Part shown: positions 24,760-33,554 of the stretch, piece after piece | Numbering within the stretch: position 1 is the stretch's first letter | How the letters are laid out: the number at the start of each line of letters is the position of its first letter | NCBI GenBank assembly: GCA_030530875.1 | Contig: JAUMUD010000005.1 | Span: forward strand, 34,487-75,017 | DNA length: 40,531 nucleotides | Reading direction: 5' to 3' | Source: Corynebacterium sp. | Lineage (GTDB): Bacteria; Actinomycetota; Actinomycetes; Mycobacteriales; Mycobacteriaceae | Translations under genes and position numbers: made by a program | The notes under the pieces: model-generated | Seen by the model: the letters and a program-made list of their open reading frames with translations, nothing else | What the model was told of the DNA's origin: nothing | Database searches by the model: none

Positions 24760-25979
24760 GACTTACGCTCCCAGAAAGCTGGGCCGACCGGCTCAATGAA
24801 GTTGCCGGCAGCGACGAGGTAACCCTCTTCGTCCACGGTAATCGGCAGCTGTGGCAGTGCGCGGGCAGCTGGACCGAAGACCGGCTTGCCCCAACGCAGA
24901 GCGTCGAACTGCGACTGGTGGCATGGGCAGAGGATACGGTTGGTCTGAGCCTCATAGAGGGAGGTTGGGCAACCGATGTGGGTACAAATCTTGGAATATG
25001 CGTAGTAGTCGCCATAGTGGAAGCTCTCCTGGCCCTGACGCTGAACTGCCTTGGCAGCATCAGCGGAGCGGAGACGAATCAACATAACGGCATTACGCGG
25101 ACCGTGAATGGACTCCATCTGCTCTTCGTATACGTCACGCTTTGGATCGTACTTATCTTCGTCATTGACGTAATCCTCAGGCAGTGGGAAGACGGTCTCC
25201 ATGGCGCCAGCGCTCAGATCCTCTGGGCGCATACGGACCAGGCGGGAAAGACCAACGGTGCTGTAGTGCTCGTTATAGCCTTCGCCCTGCTTGGTAGCAG
25301 TAATACCGGTATCGCGGCCAAGGTACACCTTGACGTTATTCTCAGCAAGAGTCCAACCGGAGGTCCAGAGAGTGCCATCACCCTGAACGGTGAGCTTGCC
25401 CTTCTTCCATGGGTTCTTAATCATGCCACCCACAGCTGGGATGACAATGGAAAGACCAGCAACCACTGCACCGCCGGCCATCAGGCCCTTGAGGACCTTA
25501 CGGCGACCGAGAGTGGAGGTCTGCCAGGAATCATTGAGCAGAGCCACCAGGGTCTGACGGTCAACTTCCTCAGAAGGACCATCGTGGCGACGCTGAACGG
25601 AAATCTCTTCTGGGATGAAGCGCTTAACATAAAGCACAGCGCTAAAGCCGAAGCAGATAATTGCAAGACCCAAGGTCAGGCCGAGCAGTGGAGTGTAGAA
25701 GGTGTACATCCACATACCGGACTGGCCGAGGTACTTATACTCATGTGGCCAGAAAAGGTACACGAGGATAAATGCAATAGCTGCGAGAATACCGACGATG
25801 AGCCAGAAGCCAATCAGGCCGGCAGCACGCTTCTCAGCTGGGTCATTGGCAATTGGGAAGCGCTCCTTGCGATAAGCAACGGTGACGCCGTCGAGCTCAG
25901 TACCAAGACGAGCCAGTTCCTCATTGGACATGGCCTTGAGCTCTTTATCTGTGTAATTCTTGTTTTCCTTATTACTCAT
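24756..25979 (-). CDS. qcrA: Rieske iron-sulfur subunit of the bcc complex
   Basis: Carries electrons from menaquinol to cytochrome cc. The 407-residue protein has a charged N-terminus, three membrane helices (actinobacterial type; about 55-78, 93-115 and 165-190) and a C-terminal Rieske domain. The [2Fe-2S] ligands are in CTHIGCP and CPCHQSQF. The longest frame reaches 26036, but ATG 25979 (MSNKENK) is the start because it overlaps the qcrC stop by ATGA and gives the family's N-terminus. It overlaps qcrB at the other end in the same way, so the three qcr genes are translationally coupled. Confidence 0.97.
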   Translation of the reverse strand: MSNKENKNYTDKELKAMSNEELARLGTELDGVTVAYRKERFPIANDPAEKRAAGLIGFWLIVGILAAIAFILVYLFWPHEYKYLGQSGMWMYTFYTPLLGLTLGLAIICFGFSAVLYVKRFIPEEISVQRRHDGPSEEVDRQTLVALLNDSWQTSTLGRRKVLKGLMAGGAVVAGLSIVIPAVGGMIKNPWKKGKLTVQGDGTLWTSGWTLAENNVKVYLGRDTGITATKQGEGYNEHYSTVGLSRLVRMRPEDLSAGAMETVFPLPEDYVNDEDKYDPKRDVYEEQMESIHGPRNAVMLIRLRSADAAKAVQRQGQESFHYGDYYAYSKICTHIGCPTSLYEAQTNRILCPCHQSQFDALRWGKPVFGPAARALPQLPITVDEEGYLVAAGNFIEPVGPAFWERKS

Positions 25980-26857
25980 GAGCGCGATCCAATCCACAGT
26001 GCAGCTGCGACGCAGAGGACAATACCAACGCACCACATCAAGATACCCTCAGTAACTGGGCCGATACCGCCCAGGCTGTAGCCACCCTGGCTTGGGGTGT
26101 CCTTCTGAGACTTGATGAATGCAATGATGTCCTTCTTTTCATCGGCAGTGAGCTGACGATCAGAGAACTTAGGCATATTTTGTGGGCCGGTGAGCATTGC
26201 CTGGTAGATTTCCTGCTCATTAGCTGGGCTCAGCTTAGGTGCGAACTTACCGGAGGAAAGTGCACCGCCTTGACCAGTGAAGTTGTGGCAGGAAGCGCAG
26301 TTCAGGCGGAAGAGCTCAGAACCACGTGCCACATCGGCAGGATCAATCTTGCCATCGGAGTAATTAGCACCACGCAGGGACTCCATGGCAATCGAGCCAT
26401 CAGCATTGCGGACAATGCCTGGGCCGCCACCATTGGCGTTCACATAAGCAGCAAGTGCGAGCACCTGCTCCTCGTTATAGCGTGGCTGCTTGCGGGTTGC
26501 CTGGGCCTCGTTACGCAGCATAGGCATACGACCAGAGTGAACCTGGAAGTATACTGCACCTTCACCGACACCAATCAGTGAAGGACCGCGGCCGTCGACA
26601 CCCTGCAGGTTTGCACCGTGGCAGGTAATACATGCAACCTCGTAGAGATCCTTACCTTCATTAATGAGGGCTTGGTCATCCTTGGCTGCAACGGCTACCT
26701 GAGAATGGGGAGTGAGAGCACCGGCGAGAACGCCGGCACCGGCCAGAGCGACCGTGAGGGCGAACGCACCAGCAACGGTGCGACGCACCCGACGGCGCAT
26801 CTTGACCTTCTTTGCCGAGGTCTTCTCCTCGGTAGTCATTGGGTTGGTTTCCATCAT
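25976..26857 (-). CDS. qcrC: Di-haem cytochrome c subunit of the bcc complex
   Basis: Membrane-anchored cytochrome cc that hands electrons directly to the aa3 oxidase, replacing a soluble cytochrome c. Two CXXCH haem motifs are present, CITCH (76-80) and CASCH (in the second half), with methionines downstream. An N-terminal membrane helix (about 27-47) and a C-terminal one (about 262-283) hold it. ATG 26857 and ATG 26854 are adjacent; AAAGGG favours the second slightly. It follows ctaE by 77 bp with a shared promoter likely. Confidence 0.97.
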   Translation of the reverse strand: MMETNPMTTEEKTSAKKVKMRRRVRRTVAGAFALTVALAGAGVLAGALTPHSQVAVAAKDDQALINEGKDLYEVACITCHGANLQGVDGRGPSLIGVGEGAVYFQVHSGRMPMLRNEAQATRKQPRYNEEQVLALAAYVNANGGGPGIVRNADGSIAMESLRGANYSDGKIDPADVARGSELFRLNCASCHNFTGQGGALSSGKFAPKLSPANEQEIYQAMLTGPQNMPKFSDRQLTADEKKDIIAFIKSQKDTPSQGGYSLGGIGPVTEGILMWCVGIVLCVAAALWIGSRS

Positions 26858-26934
26858 TTCCCTTTAAAACTCGTGAATGGAAAGTGAGGGGAGTCAGTCT
26901 TTAAAAGACCAACGGCCTACTTAACGGAATTAAT

Positions 26935-27561
26935 CTACTTAACGAAGTAGATGGTGATAAAGAGGCCGATCCAGACCACGTCCACGAAGTGCCAGTAGTA
27001 AGAGACCACCATGGCAGCCGTTGCCTGGGCTGGGGTGAACTTGGACTTGGCGGTACGAAGAAGCACAACCAAGAAGGCAAGAACACCGGCAAGAACGTGA
27101 GCGGCGTGGAAGCCGGTCGTGATGTAGAAGACCGAGCCATACACACCACTAGGAATCGTCATGCCGTCCATGATCAGCTCGGCATATTCAATGCCCTGGC
27201 CAACCAAGAAGATGAGACCCATCAGTGCGGATACGAGATACCAAATGCGGAGCTTGAAGACATCGCCACGCTCTGCCGCGAACACACCCGCCTGAGCGGT
27301 GAAGGAGGAAGCAACCAGGATGATAGTAAAGATGGTTGCGCTCACAACATTCAGGTGTCCACTAGCGGCGTGCCATGCGGCTCCACCGTCTTTACCTAGA
27401 CCATTCGCACGAGACACGAAGTACATCGCGAACAGGCCGGCAAAGAACAACAATTCCTGAGACAGGAACACAATAGTGCCAACACTGACCATATTTGGTC
27501 GGTTGAGTGCGGCAACACGTGGTGCTCCCGTCATTCCTGTGTTTCCAACTGCGCTTGTCAC
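26935..27561 (-). CDS. ctaE: Cytochrome c oxidase subunit III
   Basis: Five-helix-type subunit III of the aa3 oxidase, 208 residues. Recognisable blocks are [23 protein letters not shown] near the N-terminus, [14 protein letters not shown] with the conserved His pair, and [14 protein letters not shown] at the C-terminus. GTG 27561 is the start (TSAVGNTGM); AAAGGTG is 12 bases away, so initiation may be weak. It heads the ctaE-qcrCAB operon. The main subunit gene ctaD is not in this window, as is usual for corynebacteria. Confidence 0.97.
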   Translation of the reverse strand: MTSAVGNTGMTGAPRVAALNRPNMVSVGTIVFLSQELLFFAGLFAMYFVSRANGLGKDGGAAWHAASGHLNVVSATIFTIILVASSFTAQAGVFAAERGDVFKLRIWYLVSALMGLIFLVGQGIEYAELIMDGMTIPSGVYGSVFYITTGFHAAHVLAGVLAFLVVLLRTAKSKFTPAQATAAMVVSYYWHFVDVVWIGLFITIYFVK

Positions 27562-27645
27562 GCTTATTATTATTCACCTTTTGGGCCTAAATTTCATCTC
27601 ACTACCCCCTGTAAAAATGCGGGTAAAAGACATAAAAAAATTTCA

Positions 27646-27764
27646 GGGAACTTTTTGGATTTTTATCCGACGCGCCATTTATGCAGGTCATAATAACTGT
27701 TTGCACAAGCCCCCAAAATCCACCCCAAAAAATCAAGAAAAATAGCCCTCTTCAAAAAGTTCCC
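27646..27764. repeat. 12-bp perfect inverted repeat in the ctaE leader
   Basis: GGGAACTTTTTG (27646-27657) and its exact complement CAAAAAGTTCCC (27753-27764) are 95 bp apart, 85 to 203 bp before the ctaE start. The distal arm ends 3 bp short of the GlxR-type site. It could be a protein-binding pair or a long-range RNA stem in the leader. Confidence 0.5.
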
Positions 27765-27766
27765 GC

Positions 27767-27782
27767 CGTGATACACATCACA
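27767..27782. promoter_or_regulatory. GlxR-type site upstream of ctaE
   Basis: CGTGA-TACACA-TCACA differs from TGTGA-N6-TCACA by one base. GlxR control of respiratory genes is established in C. glutamicum, which supports the call; its place relative to the promoter is not resolved. Confidence 0.6.
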
Positions 27783-27856
27783 CCCGAATCAACCTTTTTT
27801 CCACCCGATCATACTTTAGTATTACCCCCACCACTCCCCTATTCCCCGGAGGATCG

Positions 27857-27895
27857 CAAAAGACCCCCTCCTGGATAAGACCAGGCAGGGGGCCG
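27857..27895 (-). terminator. Terminator of the ctaCF operon
   Basis: A long stem, GACCCCCTCCTGG / CCAGGCAGGGGGCC (27862-27894), with a 6-base loop and one mismatch, is followed on the minus strand by TTTT. It lies 19 bp after the ctaF stop. Confidence 0.88.
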
Positions 27896-27913
27896 AAAAG
27901 TGCGGGGAAAGAC

Positions 27914-28345
27914 TTAGTGCTTTTCCTTTGGAACGCCATACTGGAGGTTCAGCATAGTGCCGGACCAAATCAGTACAACTGCACCCAAAACGAGCAACCA
28001 GTAAGCCATATAGACAATACCGAAAGCGAGGATGGCAACAGCCAAAGTCATGACGGCTGGCCAAATGGAGCTTGGGGCGAAGAAGCCGAGCATACCGGCG
28101 CCATCTTCAACCTCAGCCTCTTCCCAGTCCTGAGGCAGGACGTCCATACGGCGCTCAGTGAAGTGGAAGTATGCACCGAGCATCAGGGTGAGCAGAGCGG
28201 AGAAGACCATAGCCACGGCACCGAACCACTCGAGACCCTTAATATTTCCGGCATCGGAGGAGTGAGCGGTGATGTACATGTACAGCACACCAGCAATCAC
28301 ATAGAAGACCGTAATGCCGTAGAAAATCTTAGAAGAACTACGCAT
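27914..28345 (-). CDS. ctaF: Cytochrome c oxidase subunit IV (actinobacterial CtaF)
   Basis: Small 143-residue subunit of the aa3 oxidase with four predicted membrane helices in two pairs (about 5-25, 33-58, 88-104 and 107-127). FTERRMDVLPQDWEEAEVEDGAG in the central loop is typical of the actinobacterial family. It follows ctaC by 11 bp and ends before a strong terminator, giving a ctaC-ctaF operon. Confidence 0.94.
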   Translation of the reverse strand: MRSSSKIFYGITVFYVIAGVLYMYITAHSSDAGNIKGLEWFGAVAMVFSALLTLMLGAYFHFTERRMDVLPQDWEEAEVEDGAGMLGFFAPSSIWPAVMTLAVAILAFGIVYMAYWLLVLGAVVLIWSGTMLNLQYGVPKEKH

Positions 28346-28356
28346 TTCTACTCCCT

Positions 28357-29481
28357 TTAGCTATTGAGATTAACCGTGTTGGAACCGTCCTTAACGGAGC
28401 GGGTCTCGGTGCGGCCAGTCTTGAATGGGCTTGTAGAGGTTGCGTATGGAGCCTCACCAATGGAGGAGAGAGCCTCAGCGTTGGTGGCATTAGGGTTGTC
28501 CATACGGAACTTCAGGTACTGGGTGAACTTCTCTGGGGTCACAACGCGAACCTCGAAGTTCATCATAGCGTGGTAGGTACCGCACATCTCGGCGCAACGA
28601 CCGACGAAGGCACCTTCGCGCTCAATCTCAGTGATCTGGAACTTGCTCTGAGACTTGTTCTCCTCTGGATAAGGGAACACGTCACGCTTGAAGAGGAACT
28701 CTGGAACCCAGAAGGAGTGAACCACATCGGCGGAAGCAAGATCGAACTGAATTGCAGTGTGCGATGGGAGAACCAGAACTGGAATCTCATCGGAGGTACC
28801 CAGGGTCTCAATCTTGTCGTAATGGAGGTACGAAAGATCGGACTTGGAGTTACCGTTGACTGGACCAGTACCGACGGTCTCCTTTTCCTTAGCATTCTCA
28901 GACTCGGAGGTGTAGTCGCTGTTATCAGAAGCGGATGCGGTACGAGCCTGATCAACACCGTCATAAGTAGAACCGGTTGGGCTCAGGCTGGAATCAACCT
29001 CACCGTAACCGAACTTCCAGTTCCACTGGAATGCGGTCACATCGACCTTCACCTTTGGATCCTTATCCAGAGCGGTGGCCTGGTCCTGTGCCTGGGTCGA
29101 GAAGAAGAAGAGACCCATAACAATCAGAACTGGCACACAGGTCAGGACGAGCTCAAGACCAATGTTATAACCGGTCTGGCGTGGGAATTCACCCTTACCC
29201 AGACGCTTTGCGCGCTTCGCGGAGAAGCGGAAGAGGGACCAGAAGAAAAGTCCCCACATAATAATACCGATAATCCAAGCAACCACCCAGGTCCAAACCC
29301 AGAAGTTGCCCAGCTCATGAGCCTCAGGGGTAATACCCTCTGGCCAGCCCATGCGCAGGAACTTACCGATTGGACCACCTGGCGCCTGAACGTCACAGCC
29401 TGCTAGCGCAAAGGAGCCGACGGCCAGAAGACCGCCGAGCGATGCCTTGCGCAGAAAACCATGCTTGTTTCGCGTTTCCAC
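28357..29481 (-). CDS. ctaC: Cytochrome c oxidase subunit II
   Basis: Carries the CuA centre that accepts electrons from QcrC. The 374-residue precursor has a lipoprotein signal ending ALAGC (Cys29 lipidated), two membrane helices (about 60-82 and 108-130) and a cupredoxin domain. CuA ligands are His255 (VVHSFW) and CAEMCGTYHAMM (Cys296, Glu298, Cys300, His304, Met307). Between strands there is an acidic, Ser-rich insert (about 162-225), as in other actinobacterial CtaC proteins, thought to contact the bcc complex. The start is GTG 29481, with AAGGAAGG 9 bases before it. Confidence 0.97.
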   Translation of the reverse strand: METRNKHGFLRKASLGGLLAVGSFALAGCDVQAPGGPIGKFLRMGWPEGITPEAHELGNFWVWTWVVAWIIGIIMWGLFFWSLFRFSAKRAKRLGKGEFPRQTGYNIGLELVLTCVPVLIVMGLFFFSTQAQDQATALDKDPKVKVDVTAFQWNWKFGYGEVDSSLSPTGSTYDGVDQARTASASDNSDYTSESENAKEKETVGTGPVNGNSKSDLSYLHYDKIETLGTSDEIPVLVLPSHTAIQFDLASADVVHSFWVPEFLFKRDVFPYPEENKSQSKFQITEIEREGAFVGRCAEMCGTYHAMMNFEVRVVTPEKFTQYLKFRMDNPNATNAEALSSIGEAPYATSTSPFKTGRTETRSVKDGSNTVNLNS

Positions 29482-29905
29482 GTGTGTCTGCCTTCCTTAT
29501 CCACACAATTTTCTAGAGTAAGCCTTTTCATGCCACTCTCTATACATAAAAAATATAGTAGATATTCACGCAAAATCTACCTTAGGGTACCCCAAGTAAA
29601 ACGGCAGGATAAAGCCAAAAATCCCTAATAATATGTAGATTTTCCGCCACAAGCCGTGGTGAAGCTCACAAAAGTATATGCAGAAATCCACCATAAGGTT
29701 GATCTAATAGGGGTACACAACGGGGGTAAACTCCGAATAAAACTTAGACAACCACCAAAGCACACACAAAAAGAACACAACAGACACAAAGCAAACACGC
29801 CAGCAGAACTCATTCCATCTACCCTTATTAACGAGTAAAATGGCCACATAGTTCCCGGCCACACAAATTGGCCCAAAAAATCTTGAAGAAAAGGACTTTT
29901 TCTCT
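29482..29905. other. Divergent promoter region of ctaC and asnB/ltsA
   Basis: This 424-bp stretch has no credible gene. It contains a near-perfect palindrome CTTAGGGT-ACCCCAAG (29581-29596, one mismatched pair), a 9-bp inverted repeat AAAATCTAC (29572-29580) / GTAGATTTT (29635-29643), a purine-poor CACAAA-rich tract (29755-29800) and a likely asnB -10 TAAAAT (29836-29841). Confidence 0.45.
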
Positions 29906-31843
29906 ATGTGCGGACTTCTTGGCATGCTCAGTGCCAAAGACAATGCCCGTGATTATGTCGACGCGGTCACCCATGCCCTGCCCTGCATGCGCCACCGTGG
30001 TCCGGATGATTCCGGCACCTGGCACGATGAGAGCGCAGTATTTGGCTTCAACCGCCTCTCCATTATTGACCTCGCCCATTCCCACCAGCCGCTGCGCTGG
30101 GGCCCTGAGGGTGAGCCTGACCGCTATGCGCTGACCTTCAATGGTGAGATCTATAACTATAAGGAACTGCGCGAGGAGCTCCAGGCCCTCGGCTATACCT
30201 TCAACACCAATGGCGATGGTGAGCCAATTGTGGTTGGCTACCACCACTGGGGTGCGGACGTGGTCAATCACCTGCGTGGCATGTTCGCCTTCGGCATTTG
30301 GGATACCAAGGAACGCCAGCTTTTCCTGGCCCGCGACCCATTCGGTATCAAGCCTATGTTCTTTACAACCAATGAGGAAGGCACTATCTTCGCCTCGGAG
30401 AAAAAGTGCATTCTCGATATGCTGACAACCATGGGTCGCACCAAGGACGTCACAGATATCAATCTGCGCACCGTGGAACACTATGTGGACCTGCAGTACG
30501 TCCCAGAGCCAGAAACCCTTCACAGCGCCATTCACCGCTTAGAATCTGGCACCTATGGCTACCTCACCCCTGGCAAAAACATCGAAGCCACTCGCTACTT
30601 CATTCCGGAGTTCACCCCTAATACCACCATCACCCCGGATACCCTCTATAAGAAGATCCGTGAGGCCCTGGAAGACTCCGTGGCCAAGCACATGCGTGCT
30701 GATGTGACTGTGGGTTCCTTCCTCTCCGGTGGCATTGACTCCACCGCCATTGCCGCACTCGCTAAGCAGCACAATCCAAACCTGCTAACCTTCACCACCG
30801 GCTTTGAGCGCGAGGGTTACAGTGAGGTCGATGTGGCTGCCGAATCCGCCGCCGCCATTGGCGTGGAGCATATTGTCAAGGTCGTCTCCCCTGAGGAATA
30901 TGCCGCAGCAATCCCACAAATCATGTGGTACCTCGACGACCCTGTGGCCGACCCCGCCCTGGTCCCCCTCTACTTTGTGGCCAAAGAAGCCCGCAAGCAC
31001 GTCAAGGTCGTTCTCTCCGGCGAGGGCGCCGATGAGCTCTTTGGCGGCTATACCATCTACAAGGAACCACTCTCCCTGGCTCCTTTTGAAAAGATCCCTA
31101 GCCCACTGGCCAAGGGTCTTAACCGCCTCTCCAAGGTCCTGCCTGATGGCATGAAGGGCAAGAGCCTGCTCGAGCGCGGCACCACCCCAATGGAAAAGCG
31201 CTACTACGGCAATGCCCGCTCCTTTAACTGGGAGCAGCTCAAGCGCGTTATGCCGGGTGCCAAGCCTGAGTGGAACCATGAGGAAGTCACCGCCCCAATC
31301 TATGCGCGCTCCCGCCACATGGACCCAGTTGCCCGCATGCAAAACCTCGACCTCTTTACCTGGATGCGCGGCGATATCCTCGTCAAGGCCGATAAAATGA
31401 CCATGGCTAACTCCCTGGAACTGCGTGTTCCTTTCCTCGACCGTGAGGTCTTCAATATCGCGCAGACCATCCCTTATACCCAGAAAATCACGGAGGGCAC
31501 CACCAAGTACGCCCTGCGCAAGGCCATGGAAACTATCGTCCCGCCACATGTCCTTCACCGTAAGAAGCTGGGCTTCCCGGTCCCAATGCGCTTCTGGCTT
31601 GCCGGCGATGAGCTCCACGGCTGGGCCTTGGAGCAAATCGAAAACTCTCAGACCGATCATATCTTCGACAAGAAGGCCCTCAAGGAAATGCTTGAGGAGC
31701 ACCGCAAGGCCGGCGGCCTTGGCCCCAATGACCACTCCCGCCGCCTCTGGACCGTGCTCGCCTTCATGATCTGGCACGGCATCTTCATCGAGGATCGCAT
31801 CCACCCAGAGATCGACAACCCCGACTACCCCGTGGAGCTCTAA
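29906..31843 (+). CDS. ltsA: Glutamine-hydrolysing asparagine synthetase / peptidoglycan amidotransferase LtsA
   Basis: The 645-residue protein has an N-terminal glutaminase domain with nucleophile Cys2 (MCGLLG), RHRGPDD and FNGEIYNY, then a synthetase domain with the PP-loop SGGIDSTAIA and SGEGADELFGGY. In corynebacteria the member next to the ctaCF-qcr genes is LtsA, which amidates meso-diaminopimelate in peptidoglycan precursors and affects lysozyme sensitivity; synteny favours that role over free asparagine synthesis, but sequence alone does not settle it. ATG 29906 is fixed by Cys2; AAAGGA lies about 11 bases away. A good terminator follows. Confidence 0.92.
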   Translation: MCGLLGMLSAKDNARDYVDAVTHALPCMRHRGPDDSGTWHDESAVFGFNRLSIIDLAHSHQPLRWGPEGEPDRYALTFNGEIYNYKELREELQALGYTFNTNGDGEPIVVGYHHWGADVVNHLRGMFAFGIWDTKERQLFLARDPFGIKPMFFTTNEEGTIFASEKKCILDMLTTMGRTKDVTDINLRTVEHYVDLQYVPEPETLHSAIHRLESGTYGYLTPGKNIEATRYFIPEFTPNTTITPDTLYKKIREALEDSVAKHMRADVTVGSFLSGGIDSTAIAALAKQHNPNLLTFTTGFEREGYSEVDVAAESAAAIGVEHIVKVVSPEEYAAAIPQIMWYLDDPVADPALVPLYFVAKEARKHVKVVLSGEGADELFGGYTIYKEPLSLAPFEKIPSPLAKGLNRLSKVLPDGMKGKSLLERGTTPMEKRYYGNARSFNWEQLKRVMPGAKPEWNHEEVTAPIYARSRHMDPVARMQNLDLFTWMRGDILVKADKMTMANSLELRVPFLDREVFNIAQTIPYTQKITEGTTKYALRKAMETIVPPHVLHRKKLGFPVPMRFWLAGDELHGWALEQIENSQTDHIFDKKALKEMLEEHRKAGGLGPNDHSRRLWTVLAFMIWHGIFIEDRIHPEIDNPDYPVEL

Positions 31844-32250
31844 GCACCACTCCCCTACCCTACGAGGATCAGCATCAGCTGGTCCTCTTTTTTCTTGCTT
31901 TTCGACGACCCCGGCGAGCGACCTTTGGCCGCCACCGGGGTTGGAATATCGAAGCACACATAGAGAAAGACCCTCGGGCCAGGTTTAGTACCGTGACGCA
32001 AGGGCCTTATAGGCGAGAGTAATTTTAGCTACTGCCAGGAATGTGCAGGAGCTTAGCAATAAAGGCAGCAAGAAAAGTGGAAGCTTGATTGGGAACAGGA
32101 GAATATCCCAGAAGCTCGTAGCTTCCGCTGCTGCCGTTTCTATCTTCGATATTGATTTCTACTCATCCCTAGTACCCTGCAAGGAACACGAGTCCTGCAA
32201 TTTTGCACTACTATGGAGAGATATAAATCATCTAAGGCGGAGAGGAATCC
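31844..32250. other. Intergenic region between ltsA and the GH16-like gene
   Basis: Beyond the ltsA terminator this 407-bp region has an ACCCCGG / CCGGGGT stem with a 20-base loop (31908-31941) and an A+T-rich stretch before 32251 that should hold the promoter of the GH16-like gene. No gene with convincing start signals is seen. Confidence 0.4.
31864..31893 (+). terminator. Rho-independent terminator of ltsA
   Basis: A 10-bp stem, GAGGATCAGC / GCTGGTCCTC, with an ATCA loop and one G-U pair, followed by TTTTTT, begins 20 bp after the ltsA stop. Confidence 0.92.
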
Positions 32251-33522
32251 GTGGGCGGCAGAAAATCTGGCATTGCCACATGGAGTCGTGCGGTTATTGG
32301 GGCTGCGATGGTCATTGCATCTACCATGAGTCATTCCACTGCTATGGCGGATGAGACGGCCATGACGAATGCCAATTCGTCTATTCCAACGCCCGCTGAG
32401 ATAGCTGCACGCTTCCCTTTCACCCCTGATTCGGATACGAGCACCGTGGAGGATACGGCTCAGGTTTCCGCGCGCATGGTCGATGAAATTGGCTATACGC
32501 CCCAATTAGAATATGTCCCCTCATTGAGCAGTGAGTTCAATGCGCCTTTGGACCAAGATAGTTCTTTCAAAACATGGCTGAAGCGCGGGCCTAGTCAGGC
32601 CTATCCCAATAATGGCTCCTGGTGGCGGCCAGAACAGTACACGGAGCTCAATGGCGTATTCCGCGATACAATGCTGCGCTACTGCATGCCACAGGGGCAG
32701 GTGACCAATGAGGACTTCGATAAGTACGCCCCAACCGAGGATGCCTGCCCGAGCGATAAGCAGACCGTATACACCACGACCCGTTTTGAAATGCCGGCTA
32801 TTCCGGCAAAGAACTTCAAGGTAGTTGTGCGTGCCTATTATGGGTCGACGCTGCCAGTGAATGGTCTTCGCCGCAATATGTGGTTGCAGGCCGCCAATAA
32901 GAACTCCGCTGACCCCAAGTACACGGAATTTGATATGAGTGAGCATTACTCGGAACGCCCTGGCATCCAGTATTCCTGTACACACCTGGCCCACTTCCCT
33001 GATAACAGCCGCTACTCCATCTGCCGTCAGTCAAACTATGCCGATGATGGGATTCTTAATGGCTGGCATACCTGGTCCATTGAGGTCTTCAACGGCACAG
33101 TGGCCTACTACTTCGACAATGACTTGGTCGGCGGCGATGTGGTCTCTAAGGCGAAGGTTGACCCATCCCGGCAGGATGCCCTGAATGTCTATGATTCGCT
33201 CTTTAACCAGAACTTCCGCTTTGTGCATGACACCATGATTGAAACCAGCCATAGCCCCTGGTTAAAGCAGACGGATAATACTGCCCCATGGGGTAAGCAG
33301 TGGGTGGATTTTGACTATATTCGCACCTATATCGAAAAGCCGGGCACAGAACATCCTGCGGCAGCAAATAAGCCCGACACTGGGGCGCGGAAACCTACGC
33401 CCACCAGTTCGGGCTCAAGTGCACCATCCTGGCTGCTCATCCTGCTCGGCATTCTTAGCCTTGGCGGACTTGCAGCCGGAATCTATCAGCTCCTACCGGC
33501 GAATCTTCAAATCCACCGGTAG
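32251..33522 (+). CDS. Exported, membrane-anchored GH16-like protein
   Basis: The 423-residue product has a signal peptide (cleavage near AMA-DE, about 33), a jelly-roll-like middle and a C-terminal membrane helix (about 393-415). Residues 226-231, EFDMSE, match the ExDxxE catalytic motif of glycoside hydrolase family 16, following NMWLQA as in those enzymes. HTWSIEV...VAYYFDN (about 273-290) and VDFDYIRTY (352-360) are the usual late GH16 strands. Four Cys may pair. It is probably a surface beta-glycanase or a binding relative; the substrate is unknown. The GTG start has AGAGGA 6 bases before it. A Pro/Ser/Thr spacer with KPDTG precedes the helix but is not a standard sortase signal. It is convergent with the adhesin gene. 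Confidence 0.75.
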   Translation: MGGRKSGIATWSRAVIGAAMVIASTMSHSTAMADETAMTNANSSIPTPAEIAARFPFTPDSDTSTVEDTAQVSARMVDEIGYTPQLEYVPSLSSEFNAPLDQDSSFKTWLKRGPSQAYPNNGSWWRPEQYTELNGVFRDTMLRYCMPQGQVTNEDFDKYAPTEDACPSDKQTVYTTTRFEMPAIPAKNFKVVVRAYYGSTLPVNGLRRNMWLQAANKNSADPKYTEFDMSEHYSERPGIQYSCTHLAHFPDNSRYSICRQSNYADDGILNGWHTWSIEVFNGTVAYYFDNDLVGGDVVSKAKVDPSRQDALNVYDSLFNQNFRFVHDTMIETSHSPWLKQTDNTAPWGKQWVDFDYIRTYIEKPGTEHPAAANKPDTGARKPTPTSSGSSAPSWLLILLGILSLGGLAAGIYQLLPANLQIHR

Positions 33523-33554
33523 GCATAATTGCTGTTGTTCATTCTACTTTAGCT

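Larger units (their letters stand above)
27562..27913. other. Promoter region of ctaE-qcrCAB
   Basis: This 352-bp non-coding stretch holds a GlxR-type site (27767-27782), a possible minus-strand -10 TATGAT (27808-27813), a perfect 12-bp inverted repeat (27646-27657 with 27753-27764) and the ctaF terminator (27857-27895). It is A-rich from 27630 to 27760. No coding sequence is credible. Confidence 0.5.

Noticed and set aside
29630-29665. GTGA-AGC-TCAC as a GlxR site before ctaC
   Set aside because: The spacer is 3 bp instead of 6.
30785-31957. Minus-strand open frame of 390 codons
   Set aside because: Antisense of ltsA; it also runs across the ltsA terminator.
32043-32354. Plus-strand 103-codon open frame before the GH16-like gene
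   Set aside because: It overlaps the GH16-like start in another frame, has odd composition (many Cys/His/Trp at the end) and no convincing SD.
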